35,119 bases of DNA from Clostridiales bacterium VE202-21 (GCA_000509105.1 BAIF02000050.1:1-35119), one strand, 5' to 3'; numbered from the stretch's first letter, positions 7,822-15,862 are shown. Numbers and translations: made by a program. The notes: a model not told the origin generated them from the letters alone.

Positions 7822-7843
7822 TTGATTCACATATATGAATCAA
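7822..7843 (+). promoter_or_regulatory. Operator-like inverted repeat just downstream of the rhmD promoter
   Basis: TTGATTCA and TGAATCAA form a perfect 8-bp inverted repeat with a 6-nt spacer. It starts about 11 nt after the predicted transcription start, a roadblock position for a repressor. The best candidate protein is the IclR-type regulator at 10790-11545, but this exact palindrome was not seen in front of that gene. Confidence 0.55.
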
Positions 7844-7901
7844 TGGAACGGAGTAAACTTTAAATGTGTCATTTTAAAGAAAAGAAAGGAAGGTACTTAT
7901 T

Positions 7902-9095
7902 ATGGCATTAATGGGAAGAAAGATTGCAGCAATCCGTGCTTATGTAGTCGAAGGAGGTGGCGCTGATTATCATGATCAGAGTGAAGATCATTGGATTGTT
8001 AAGCAGATTGCAACTCCTATGAGCATCTATCCGGAGTATAAGGCAACCAGATCCAGCTTTGGAATTAATGCGCTGAAGACTCTTGTAGTGGAAGTTGAGG
8101 CGGATAACGGTGTAACTGGATTCGGTATTACGACGGGCGGATATCCGGCGGCATGGCTGGTTATGAATCATCTTGACCGCTTTGTTGTGGGCAAGGATGC
8201 CAATGAGATAGAGATCATCTGGGATCAGATGTATCGTGCCTCTCTTTACTATGGACGTAAAGGCGTGGTAATGAACGCGATATCTGCAGTCGACCTGGCG
8301 CTCTGGGATCTGCTCGGCAAGTTAAGAGAAGAACCGGTATATGCGATGCTGGGAGGAAAGGTTCGCGAGGAACTGACATTTTACGCTACAGGACCGAGAC
8401 CTGACCTTGCAAAGGATATGGGATTTGTCGGTGGAAAGATTCCGCTTGTTTACGGACAGGCAGATGGAATGGAAGGCCTGAGGAAAAGCATTGAACTGGC
8501 GGCTGATATGCGTGAAAAGTGCGGGGATGACTTCCTGCTGATGTGGGACTGCTGGATGGCGCTTGACCTTTACTATGCGAAACGCCTGATGCAGGCTTCT
8601 GCAGACCTGAAGTTTAACTGGATCGAAGAGTGTTTCAACCCAGATGATTACTGGTCATACCGCGACCTTAAAAAAGCAGCGGGTAACCAGATCATGGTAA
8701 CAGGCGGTGAGCATGAAGCTTCCAAGTTCGGTTTCCGCATGTTGATCGAGGACTGTGACCTGGATGTTATTCAGCCTGATGTCGGCTGGTGCGGTGGTAT
8801 GACAGAACTGATTAAGATCGGTAACATGGCAGAAGCGCACGGCAAACTGGTAATTCCTCATGGAAGCGGTACATACAGTTATCATTATGTAACAACGAAA
8901 ACAAATTCACCGATCACAGAGTGCCTGATGATGGCGCCGCAGGCTGATAAGGTGGTTCCGCAGTATTATCCGCTGCTGAAGGATGAGCCAATGCCGGTTA
9001 ACGGTAAGCTGAAAGTCAGCGATAAGCCGGGATTTGGTGTGGAACTGAATAAGGATAAGACACTCATTGAAGTAAAAAAGGGAACAAGACTGTAA
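7902..9095 (+). CDS. rhmD: L-rhamnonate dehydratase, enolase superfamily
   Basis: This enzyme dehydrates L-rhamnonate to 2-keto-3-deoxy-L-rhamnonate in non-phosphorylating rhamnose breakdown. The 397-aa sequence follows the RhmD family along its length: ADYHDQ near residue 21, IATPMS, SFGINALKTLVVEVEADNG, YATGPRPDLAKDMGF. The magnesium ligands are probably Asp216 (MWDCWM), Glu242 (WIEEC) and Glu270 (TGGEHE), and the catalytic base is probably His320 (VIPHGS). This set, with the family-specific YHD segment, sets it apart from mannonate or galactonate dehydratases. AAGGAAGG lies before the ATG. It is followed after 26 nt by a GntP permease, so uptake and first step are coupled. Related 6-deoxy or epimeric acids (L-mannonate, L-lyxonate) remain possible substrates. 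Confidence 0.87.
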   Translation: MALMGRKIAAIRAYVVEGGGADYHDQSEDHWIVKQIATPMSIYPEYKATRSSFGINALKTLVVEVEADNGVTGFGITTGGYPAAWLVMNHLDRFVVGKDANEIEIIWDQMYRASLYYGRKGVVMNAISAVDLALWDLLGKLREEPVYAMLGGKVREELTFYATGPRPDLAKDMGFVGGKIPLVYGQADGMEGLRKSIELAADMREKCGDDFLLMWDCWMALDLYYAKRLMQASADLKFNWIEECFNPDDYWSYRDLKKAAGNQIMVTGGEHEASKFGFRMLIEDCDLDVIQPDVGWCGGMTELIKIGNMAEAHGKLVIPHGSGTYSYHYVTTKTNSPITECLMMAPQADKVVPQYYPLLKDEPMPVNGKLKVSDKPGFGVELNKDKTLIEVKKGTRL

Positions 9096-9121
9096 AAGCA
9101 GCCTTTATGTAGGAGGGTAAA

Positions 9122-10504
9122 ATGTCAACAGCATTTTTAATTATAAGTTTAATAATCGCAATCGCAGTTGTTGTATTATTTATTATCAAGGCCAAAATGA
9201 ATCCGGCGATCGCCCTGATCCTTGGTTCTCTGCTCCTTGGTGTTTTGACAAAAGTACCGCTGGTGGATATTACAGCCGCGGACGGGACGGTAACCACCGG
9301 CCTGGTTAACGTGATTAATAATGGTTTCGGAAGCATGCTGGGAAGTATCGGATTCCCGATCGGCCTTGGTATTATCCTCGGCCAGTTCGTAAGTGATACC
9401 GGCGGTGCAAGTGTAATCGCTGACAAACTGGTATCCGTATTTCCAAACAAATGGGCAATGTACGCGGTAGGATTTGCCGGATTCGTACTTTCTATCCCTG
9501 TATTTTTTGATGTAACATTTGTAATTTTGATCCCCATCGGTGTAGCTTTGATGAAGAAGCTGAATAAGGGAATCGGTTATATCGTAGGAGCGATCTCTAT
9601 CGGTGCCGGTGTTGCGCATACCCTGGTTCCTCCGACGCCAAACCCGCTGGTTGCTCCGGAATATTTTGGATTTGACCTTGGTATTATGATTGCAGCAGGA
9701 CTGCTGTTCGGTATTCCTATGGTACTGATTGCCGTTACGATTCATGGGTTCTTGATGAAGAAAGGGCTTTGGAATGCAGAAAAAGATGAGAATGGAAACG
9801 GCTTGGACATCAATGAGCTGGAGCTTCCGGAAAAAATGCCGGGATTCTTTGTTTCACTGCTTCCGATCCTGCTTCCGATTATCTTCATTCTTTTGAATAC
9901 AGTAGCAGGCGCTATGATGGATTCTGTTCCGACATGGATTGATTTCCTTGGACAGAAGACAACATCTATGCTGTTGGGAACTCTGGCTGGTATGATTATC
10001 TCTATTAAGTACCTGGGACTGGCAAAGACGGAAAAAGTAGCCACTACAGCCCTGAAATCTGCTGGACTTGTATTTCTGATTACCGGAGCCGGCGGATCCT
10101 TCTCCTCTGTAATTACTGCATCAGGCGTGAGTGAAGCAATTAAGAATATGGTATCTAATATCTCCAACAATATCGTGCTGATCCTGCTGATCGGCTGGAT
10201 TCTGGGACTGCTGTTCAGACAGATCACCGGATCCGGTACAGTGGCTTCACTGACCACCTTTGCGATTATGCAGAGCGTTGCAACAACCGTAGCTATCCAC
10301 CCGGTATTTATCGCTCTGGCGTGCCTGGACGGCGCACTGTTTGGCGCAACGGTTAATGACTCAGGCTTTTGGATTGTATCAAATATGACCGGATTTAATT
10401 TTACCGGCGGATTGAAAACATATACTTTGGGGCAGGCAATTGCTTCGGTTGTAGGTATTATTCTGATCATTATTGTAGGTTTGATATCATGCCTGTTCAT
10501 CTAG
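9122..10504 (+). CDS. GntP-family acid-sugar:proton symporter
   Basis: The 460-aa membrane protein has the GntP/gluconate permease pattern: about 12-14 helices, an N-terminal anchor helix, GFPIGLGIILGQFVSDTGGA, SIPVFFDVTFVILIPIG, AHTLVPPTPNPLVAPEYFG, FLITGAGGSFSSVITASGV and GLLFRQITGSGTVASLTTFAI. The family imports hexonates and related acids with protons. Placed 26 nt behind the rhamnonate dehydratase and preceded by TAGGAGGG, it is most simply the L-rhamnonate importer; that assignment is inferred from context. Stem-loops at 10533-10619 end this two-gene unit. Confidence 0.88.
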   Translation: MSTAFLIISLIIAIAVVVLFIIKAKMNPAIALILGSLLLGVLTKVPLVDITAADGTVTTGLVNVINNGFGSMLGSIGFPIGLGIILGQFVSDTGGASVIADKLVSVFPNKWAMYAVGFAGFVLSIPVFFDVTFVILIPIGVALMKKLNKGIGYIVGAISIGAGVAHTLVPPTPNPLVAPEYFGFDLGIMIAAGLLFGIPMVLIAVTIHGFLMKKGLWNAEKDENGNGLDINELELPEKMPGFFVSLLPILLPIIFILLNTVAGAMMDSVPTWIDFLGQKTTSMLLGTLAGMIISIKYLGLAKTEKVATTALKSAGLVFLITGAGGSFSSVITASGVSEAIKNMVSNISNNIVLILLIGWILGLLFRQITGSGTVASLTTFAIMQSVATTVAIHPVFIALACLDGALFGATVNDSGFWIVSNMTGFNFTGGLKTYTLGQAIASVVGIILIIIVGLISCLFI

Positions 10505-10532
10505 TGCAAAATGCATCAGGTATGACATAGGT

Positions 10533-10619
10533 TTACGGCGGGGCACTATGCCGGCCGCTGCGGACATGGATGCGGCGGTATGCCGTAATGTACAAGCCCC
10601 TCAGAATTGAGGGGCTTGT
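10533..10619 (+). terminator. Tandem stem-loops ending the rhmD-gntP unit
   Basis: The first imperfect hairpin is closed by TTACGGC (10533-10539) and GCCGTAA (10582-10588). The second is a strong 12-bp stem, ACAAGCCCCTCA (10592-10603) with TGAGGGGCTTGT (10608-10619) and a GAAT loop. The T-run after it is poor, so termination may be partial or bidirectional. The next promoter starts about 80 nt downstream. Confidence 0.6.
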
Positions 10620-10701
10620 GCACATTATCTTCATTTTAGGCATTCTCTTTTTAATAGGAAGAGAAAGGCGTTATAGAAGAGCCATACAGAGCTCTTCAAA
10701 G

Positions 10702-10770
10702 TTGACAAGAAAAGTTGGGCGTGGTAATGTAATTTTATATTGAAAATGGGAAAGTCGCCTTTTGAAAATG
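10702..10770 (+). promoter_or_regulatory. Promoter and paired direct repeats before the IclR gene
   Basis: TTGACA (10702-10707), a 17-nt spacer and TAATGT (10725-10730) make a good promoter. Just downstream, TTGAAAATG occurs at 10740-10748 and 10762-10770, exactly 22 nt apart, two helical turns. This fits an autoregulatory operator for the IclR protein encoded at 10790, which is inference. Between 10620 and 10701 nothing else was seen. Confidence 0.55.
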
Positions 10771-10789
10771 AAAGGAGCAGGTGTTTTAT

Positions 10790-11545
10790 ATGGCGGTTAA
10801 ATCGGCAGAAAGAGTTTTAAAAATTTTCGACCTTTTAGAGGGTAGCTCCGATGGGCTGACGAACAAGGATATCAGCACTCGTCTGAATTATGCTCCAAGC
10901 AGTACGATAGCTCTTTTACAGACAATGGCGGAAAACGGTTACCTGGCGGTAGATGAGCAGAAGCGGTATTCACTGGGGGGCAAGCTGGTAAGCCTTGGAG
11001 CGGTAGCGGCATCCAGGTTCGATATCGGGAGGATGGCTACACCTTATTTAAAGCATCTCATGCAGACGCTGGGTGAGACCTGTTTCCTGGGGGTTCTCTC
11101 GCAGGGAGAGATTGTGTATATTGCGAAGGAAAACTGCGAACGGACGATTAATACAAATGCACAAATCGGATCCAGAAAGCCGGTTTACTGTACCGGTCTG
11201 GGAAAAGCATTTCTATCCTTTCTTCCGCCGGAGGAAAGCCGGGATATTATGAATGGGCTGGAATTTACCGCATTTACGGAAAACACGGTGAAGGGCGTGG
11301 AAGAATTGAGAAAGCAGCTGCAGGAATTTCGTCTCCAGGGCTATGCAACGGATGACCAGGAGATCGAAGAAGGATTATGGTGCCTGGCAGTTCCGGTCTA
11401 TGACGGCTACCATAGAATGATTGCTGCACTCAGTGTATCTGGCCCGAAAGAGCGCATGATGGACAAGAAGGAACTAATCATAGCAGAGATGCTGAAGGCC
11501 GGAAAGAGTTTATCCAGAGAGCTGGGGTATCAGAAGGAGGAATAG
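10790..11545 (+). CDS. IclR-family transcriptional regulator
   Basis: This 251-aa DNA-binding regulator has an N-terminal winged helix (about residues 1-65: KSAERVLKIFDLLEG, LTNKDISTRL, SSTIALLQTMAENGYL). The IclR effector domain follows (GETCFLGVLSQGEIVYIAKE, GSRKPVYCTGLGKAFLSFL, GYATDDQEIEEGLWCLAVPVYD, AALSVSGP). IclR proteins sense small organic acids and keto-deoxy sugar acids, as KdgR does. The ligand here could be rhamnonate or its keto-deoxy derivative, inferred from neighbours. ATG 10790 was chosen: it gives the family start MAVKSAERVL and lies 12 nt after AAAGGAG (10771-10777), while a GTG at 10781 is only 3 nt from it. It is co-transcribed with the aldolase that begins 4 nt after its stop. 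Confidence 0.9.
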   Translation: MAVKSAERVLKIFDLLEGSSDGLTNKDISTRLNYAPSSTIALLQTMAENGYLAVDEQKRYSLGGKLVSLGAVAASRFDIGRMATPYLKHLMQTLGETCFLGVLSQGEIVYIAKENCERTINTNAQIGSRKPVYCTGLGKAFLSFLPPEESRDIMNGLEFTAFTENTVKGVEELRKQLQEFRLQGYATDDQEIEEGLWCLAVPVYDGYHRMIAALSVSGPKERMMDKKELIIAEMLKAGKSLSRELGYQKEE

Positions 11546-11549
11546 TATA

Positions 11550-12446
11550 ATGAAGAAACTGTGTGGCGTGAATCCGCCGGTCATCACGATATTTGATGAA
11601 AAGTGTAAGATAGACATTGAGGCAAGCAAGAGACAGGCAGATTTCCTGATCTCAAAAGGTGTGGACGGACTGGCATATCTGGGGACATCCGGAGAGTTCA
11701 GCATTATGACGGTAGAAGAAAAAAAGAACTTTATTAAAGAAATGATAGATCACGTTAATGGGCGGGTGAATGTGATTGTAGGTGTTGGCGATACCTGCCT
11801 TGAGAATACAATGGAGCTGCTAAAATATGTGGAGGCTGCCGGCGCTGACGGCGTACTCCTGATTAATCCGTATTTCAGTGTATACAGCTCAGAGATGGTG
11901 GAGGCATATTTCGGTTATGTAGCTTCCCATACGTCTCTTCCTATTATAATATACAATTTCCCGGATCTGACAGGTTACTGCTTCAATGCGGATGTAGTGA
12001 GCAAGCTCGTGAAGGATAACCCGAATATTGTGGGAATCAAAGATACGATCAATGATTTTAACCATGTTCTTTCTATGCAGAAAGTGAAGGAAGTAAATCC
12101 TGATTTTTCTGTGTTCTCGGCCTATGAGAACCAGGCTATGGGGCTTCTGGTCTGCGGTGTGGACGGATTTATCAATGCAACTGCAAACTTTGCGCCTGAG
12201 TTTACGGTCAATACGTACCAGTCTGCAAAGAGGGGGGACTATAATGAGGCAGCGCTCTGGTTTAAAAAGATGGTGAATGCCATGGACATCTATGGTTACA
12301 GTACGCCGCTCTTTCTGGCATGTAAACAGGCTATGTACTACCGTGTGCTGAACCAGGACGGCCACGAAAGGCTGCCGGCTCTTTCTCTGGATGCAGAAGC
12401 TAAGGCTAATGTATATAATAAGATGAGAGAACTGAAACTGCTGTAG
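11550..12446 (+). CDS. DapA-superfamily 2-keto-3-deoxy sugar-acid aldolase
   Basis: The 298-aa protein is a class I aldolase of the DHDPS/NAL group, nearest by eye to YagE/KDG aldolases. It has the GTSGE motif at 45-49 for binding the keto-acid carboxylate, catalytic Tyr135 (IIIYNFPDLTG) and Schiff-base Lys164 (GIKDTIND). In this cluster it would split 2-keto-3-deoxy-L-rhamnonate into pyruvate and L-lactaldehyde. E. coli uses an unrelated HpcH-type class II enzyme (RhmA) for that step, so this would be a non-orthologous replacement; that is inference. The ribosome site AAGGAGG lies inside the end of the IclR gene. Dihydrodipicolinate synthase is unlikely given the sugar-acid context. Confidence 0.82.
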   Translation: MKKLCGVNPPVITIFDEKCKIDIEASKRQADFLISKGVDGLAYLGTSGEFSIMTVEEKKNFIKEMIDHVNGRVNVIVGVGDTCLENTMELLKYVEAAGADGVLLINPYFSVYSSEMVEAYFGYVASHTSLPIIIYNFPDLTGYCFNADVVSKLVKDNPNIVGIKDTINDFNHVLSMQKVKEVNPDFSVFSAYENQAMGLLVCGVDGFINATANFAPEFTVNTYQSAKRGDYNEAALWFKKMVNAMDIYGYSTPLFLACKQAMYYRVLNQDGHERLPALSLDAEAKANVYNKMRELKLL

Positions 12447-12486
12447 ATGCAGACGCAGATTTGACAGATTGGAGAGGTAGCATAAT

Positions 12487-12993
12487 ATGATAATGGATAA
12501 GCTGGAACATTTCCGCTATTATCAGCGGTGTGTGCCCGAACTGTGGGATGCGGTGCGTTTTGTGGAACGTGTGGAGAAGGAACGCCTGCCTGCTGGCAGA
12601 TACCCTGTCGGAAAAGGGTTCGCATTCGTTCAGGAGGGACAGACCCGGAGCTTTGAGGAAGCGGATTTTGAAACCCATGACAAGTATCTGGATGTGCAGA
12701 TTCTTCTGGAAGGCTCGGAAATGTGGGAATATGCGGACAAGGCGGATCTGACGGTGAAGACACCATATGATCCCGACACAGATATAGAATGGTTAACCGG
12801 GAAGGGCGACAGAATACAGATGAAGCCGGGAATGTTTTACCTGGTTTATCCCACGGACGGACATAAACCCTGTTGTCATGAACGTATACCTTCCTCCTAC
12901 CGGAAGGTCGTTGTGAAGATCAAGATTGACAAGCTGCTGCACGGAGTGAACACAGGCAGAACCGGAATGCAGCACAGGCGAATATCCTGGTAA
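12487..12993 (+). CDS. YhcH/YjgK/YiaL-family protein (DUF386)
   Basis: The 168-aa cupin-like protein matches the YhcH/YiaL group, often annotated as beta-galactosidase subunit beta. Family signatures are FEEADFETHDKYLDVQILLEGSE, PGMFYLVYPTDGHKPCC and YRKVVVKIKI, including the His residues that hold a metal. Members sit in sialic-acid and keto-sugar operons and are suspected sugar epimerases or mutarotases; function is unproven. GGAGAGG lies 9 nt before ATG 12487. It is the third gene of the iclR-aldolase unit and precedes the dehydrogenase by 13 nt. After about residue 154 the tail (GVNTGRTGMQHRRISW) extends past the usual family end. Confidence 0.82.
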   Translation: MIMDKLEHFRYYQRCVPELWDAVRFVERVEKERLPAGRYPVGKGFAFVQEGQTRSFEEADFETHDKYLDVQILLEGSEMWEYADKADLTVKTPYDPDTDIEWLTGKGDRIQMKPGMFYLVYPTDGHKPCCHERIPSSYRKVVVKIKIDKLLHGVNTGRTGMQHRRISW

Positions 12994-13006
12994 AGGAGAT
13001 ACGAAG

Positions 13007-14157
13007 ATGGATTTAAAGATTGATGATATAGTAAAACAGGTTCTCTCTGAAGTCGGGACACACAAAGAGAACAGGACAGCATTTACCCTGGAGAGAATGC
13101 CGGTGTTTACGGGCAATGAGACGGGGAAGAGTGCCGTGCTGGTGTCTCCTGAAAGTTATGAACTGAAAGAATATAAGCTGCCGGAGATCGGCGCAAAGGA
13201 GATTCTCGTGGAAGTGGAAGGCTGTTGTGTGTCACCTTCCGATACGATAGAATTCATGAAAGAAAAAAGAGTGGGCCAGGCGTCCCTTCTGGGACAGCAG
13301 GGAACCGGCCGTATAGTGAAACTGGGCAGCCCTTCTCTGCAGGATGCGGCAGGAACAGCCTGAAGGTCGGTGACAGAGTCGTTGCCGTAAAAAAGGCCAG
13401 CACAGCGGCCTCCGCTTTCGGTGGAAACCGCGGCAGCGCAGGGAGCGGCTTTCACGGATGGTATTCCAACTATGTAGTGCTCAGGGCCGACAACCAGATC
13501 TACCAGGTGAATGATCTGGATTTGGAGTCCCGTCTGCTTACAGAGACGGTCATCGCGGTAAACAGTGCGGTACAGAGGACTGTCAAGCTCGGACATCTGG
13601 ACTCTTCCAAACGTGTGATTGTGCTGGGATGCGGGCTGGAAGGCCTGACAGCCATCGCCATACTGAATTGTATGGGCATATACAACATCATAGCAATAGA
13701 CGGAGACGAACAGGCTCTCAAACTGGCCATAGAATTCGGTGCCAGGGAAAGCATCGATTACCGTAACAAAAACGGCATATCAGCCGTACTGGAAAAGATC
13801 CAGAAGTACTTCGGCGGAAGCCTTGCAGACGCCGTATTCCAATGCACCGCATCCCCACTGGGCCGAAGCACTGCAAAACGTTTCACAAAAAGCAGCGGCA
13901 GCATCTGTGAACTGGAATACGTCCTGGGCAAGTCAAAGACAGCCATAAGACATTACGAAGATTCCATGCCGGCAGGAGGCAGATACTACACAACCCGCGA
14001 CTACGAAGAATGCTTCAAATTCATGAAAAAAGCCGCCGAAAAAGACCTCCCCCTCTACCGCCTCATCACCCACCGCTACCGCCTCGAAGAAATCAACGAG
14101 GCCCACTGGTCAGCCATAAGAGGCGAAGGCCTGGCAATAGCCGTATTTAACAGATAG
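13007..14157 (+). pseudogene. Zinc-type (MDR) alcohol dehydrogenase, single frameshift near 13354
   Basis: The reading frame starts at 13007 (AAGGAGA upstream) and stops early at 13363. A second frame carries on to 14157. Inserting one A in GGAACAGC near 13354 restores DAAGNSLKVGDRVVAVKK and a 383-aa medium-chain dehydrogenase. The GroES-like half includes EVEGCCVSPSDTIEF and GQQGTGRIVKLG. The NAD-binding fold includes VIVLGCGLEGLTAIAI and an acidic strand end (IIAIDGDEQ). The usual GHE zinc-ligand motif reads GQQ, so zinc catalysis may be lost or altered. An amphipathic N-terminal extension (DLKIDDIVKQVLSEV) resembles microcompartment encapsulation peptides. In context it could act on lactaldehyde. 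The break is probably a sequence error. Confidence 0.75.
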
Positions 14158-14245
14158 AAGGTCTGTTATTGCATGTCCTTCTTTCGGAGACGATCAACCA
14201 ATCCAGCCCGATCCACCGCCCCCGTCTCCCGGCAGGATGCACCCA

Positions 14246-14449
14246 GCCCGGGGAACAGGGGCGTATGGGCTTTTCAGGGGCGTCAAGAAAGACGTGCTAG
14301 ATTTACTTAAAGTTCAAATAGGCCGATTGCAGGTTAAAATATGATTTCCAAATCATATTTTTAACCTGCAATCGGCCTATTTGGACTTTTAGTAAATCTC
14401 ACGTCTTTCGCCCGCTCCAGAAAAGCCCATACGCCCCTGTTCCCCGGGC
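14246..14449 (-). repeat. Forked long inverted repeat, copy 2 (hairpin A missing)
   Basis: This is a 204-bp inverted repeat between convergent genes. Its outer arms begin GCCCGGGGAA at both ends and the inner arms share the GGCCGATTGCAGGTTAA segment. Read on the minus strand, the family motif GCTGGGTGCATCC follows the right arm (14235-14247) and a G-rich tail continues to about 14190. The apex is a single hairpin with a TTTGGAAA centre, like hairpin B of the other copies; hairpin A is absent. Its polarity matches yqeY, whose stop codon lies 11 nt away. Nothing else was seen in 14158-14234. Confidence 0.88.
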
Positions 14450-14460
14450 GACCCCTTCTT

Positions 14461-14907
14461 TTATTGGATTAAAGATGCCACGATCGTACTTACAAGTTTC
14501 CCATCAGCCTTTCCTTTTACCTTAGGCATAAGTTCCTTCATAATTTTCCCTTTATCCTTCGCCGTGGGAGCCTCAATTCCAAGATCGGCAAGCACGCCCC
14601 TCACGATTTCTCTAATTTCATCCCCGTCCATCATCTTCGGAGCATACTCCTCCAGAACAGTAAGCCGCTTCTGGCACTCCTCAATAATATCCGTGCGGTC
14701 TTTGGGAGTCAGTTCCAGTGTTTCCTTTGTCTGTTTGATCTCTCTTAGTATTACCTGGTTTTCTTCCTCCTCCGTCAGATCTGCCCGCTTGTCAATTGCC
14801 TTATTTTTCAGAGAAGACAACAGAAAAGAGAGGGCTGCTTTTCTTTCTTTGTCGCCGGCCTTCATAGCGGCCATCATAGCGCTTCTTACTTCATCGATTT
14901 TATTCAT
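14461..14907 (-). CDS. yqeY: GatB/YqeY-domain protein
   Basis: The 148-aa cytoplasmic protein is the stand-alone YqeY family, similar to the C-terminal domain of GatB, the tRNA-dependent amidotransferase subunit. Typical segments are the start (EVRSAMMAAMKAGDKERKAALSFLLSSLKNKAID), LTEEEENQVILREIKQ and the end (TAKDKGKIMKELMPKVKGKADGKLVSTIV). Its exact role is not established; a link to tRNA or amidation is presumed from the domain. A GGAGG site precedes the ATG. It lies 75 nt downstream of pduL on the same strand, so co-transcription is possible, and the long inverted repeat copy 2 begins 11 nt past its stop. Confidence 0.92.
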   Translation of the reverse strand: MNKIDEVRSAMMAAMKAGDKERKAALSFLLSSLKNKAIDKRADLTEEEENQVILREIKQTKETLELTPKDRTDIIEECQKRLTVLEEYAPKMMDGDEIREIVRGVLADLGIEAPTAKDKGKIMKELMPKVKGKADGKLVSTIVASLIQ

Positions 14908-14956
14908 GTTAAAATACCTCCATTTTGAAATTGTCAGAATAGTGTCGGATTTGCGC

Positions 14957-14992
14957 GGGGGTCTGACCCCTTTGCAAAGGGGTCAGACCCCC
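14957..14992. repeat. 36-bp perfect palindrome, short family, copy 1
   Basis: A perfect palindrome is centred on TTTGCAAA with arms GGGGGTCTGACCCC. It overlaps the end of pduL: the last codons and the TGA stop of that gene lie inside the right arm. A nearly identical 34-bp copy sits at 31723-31756. It may act as a bidirectional terminator or be a REP-like element; there is no T-run. Confidence 0.9.
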
Positions 14993-15630
14993 CTGTTGAT
15001 TCCGGACTGCAGTTCATCTGCCCATGTCTGCAGATTATAAGTATGCCCGTCAAATAGTTTTAAAATCACGCCGGTTGGGTTATCTTCGTTGGCAAATGCG
15101 TTGGCCTCGTCTGTATCCACATGCATGGACAATGCGAATTTGGGGCTGACCCGGACGACCACATCGGAAAAGATAAGGGAACGCTCATAGCTTGTAGTTA
15201 TGACGAAAACGATATCGTTGTCCTTTACATGTGCCCTGAGGGCATCGATGGGCGTCATATGAATGTGGCGTTTGGCTACGATGACCCCTTCCTTCAGCTC
15301 TACTTTTCCGTGAGGGCCCACGAGAGTGCATCCCGGTGTGCCGGCGATATCTCCGGACTGGCGGATGACGCTTGGTATGCCAAGCCTGCGGGCATCTGTA
15401 ACGGATATTTCGACCTGGGTTGCAGGACGAAACGGGCCCAGTAAGATGACCTTTTCGAAGCGTCCTTTGGGACCGATGACGGTCAGCCTTTCTTTGCATG
15501 CATACTGGCCGGGCTGACTGAGCTCCTTTGTATAGTTCAGGCGTGCGCCGGGGCCAAAGAGTTGTTCAAAGTCTTCCTGGGAGACATGGATATGCCTGGC
15601 GGAAGTTTCTATTGGAATTTTCAGGCTCAT
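14983..15630 (-). CDS. pduL: PduL-type phosphate acyltransferase (phosphotransacylase)
   Basis: This enzyme interconverts propionyl- or acetyl-CoA and the acyl phosphate. It is the phosphotransacylase of propanediol and similar microcompartments, structurally unrelated to Pta. The 215-aa sequence shows the two PduL histidine motifs that bind zinc, ARHIHVS (His13, His15) and KRHIHMT (His122, His124), plus GPKGRFEKVILLGPFR, QVEISVTDARRLGI and the end (LHMHVDTDEANAF-like segment SMHVDTDEANA). It starts MSLKIPIETSARHIH without an encapsulation peptide, so it is likely a free cytosolic or housekeeping form that makes acetyl phosphate. The stop codon is inside the palindrome at 14957-14992. A promoter lies at 15678-15706. 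Confidence 0.9.
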   Translation of the reverse strand: MSLKIPIETSARHIHVSQEDFEQLFGPGARLNYTKELSQPGQYACKERLTVIGPKGRFEKVILLGPFRPATQVEISVTDARRLGIPSVIRQSGDIAGTPGCTLVGPHGKVELKEGVIVAKRHIHMTPIDALRAHVKDNDIVFVITTSYERSLIFSDVVVRVSPKFALSMHVDTDEANAFANEDNPTGVILKLFDGHTYNLQTWADELQSGINRGV

Positions 15631-15677
15631 ATTGTTTTCTCCATCCTGCGTATACTTTTTTATTTCATGACATGTAA

Positions 15678-15706
15678 ATTTTAGCAGAATATAAGGAGGT
15701 TTTCAA
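15678..15706 (-). promoter_or_regulatory. Minus-strand promoter of pduL
   Basis: On the minus strand, TTGAAA (15701-15706), a 17-nt spacer and TAAAAT (15678-15683) precede the pduL start by about 48 nt. The remainder of the 311-nt gap (15631-15941) contains only the opposite promoter at 15863-15890. Confidence 0.6.
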
Positions 15707-15862
15707 TATCTACATGGCGGTTTTGCAGAGGGGATATCTGATTTGAAGTGGAAATTCATTCGCGGGAAGCTTTGCTCAGGCAGCGGCCGCGTATTAATTT
15801 GTACGATATGACGTAAAAGTACCAGAGTAATTAAGAAATCGCTAAGAAACGAACCGGTCAGA

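Noticed and set aside
15121..15444. Plus-strand open frame over pduL
   Set aside because: It is antisense to pduL, which has both zinc-binding histidine motifs.
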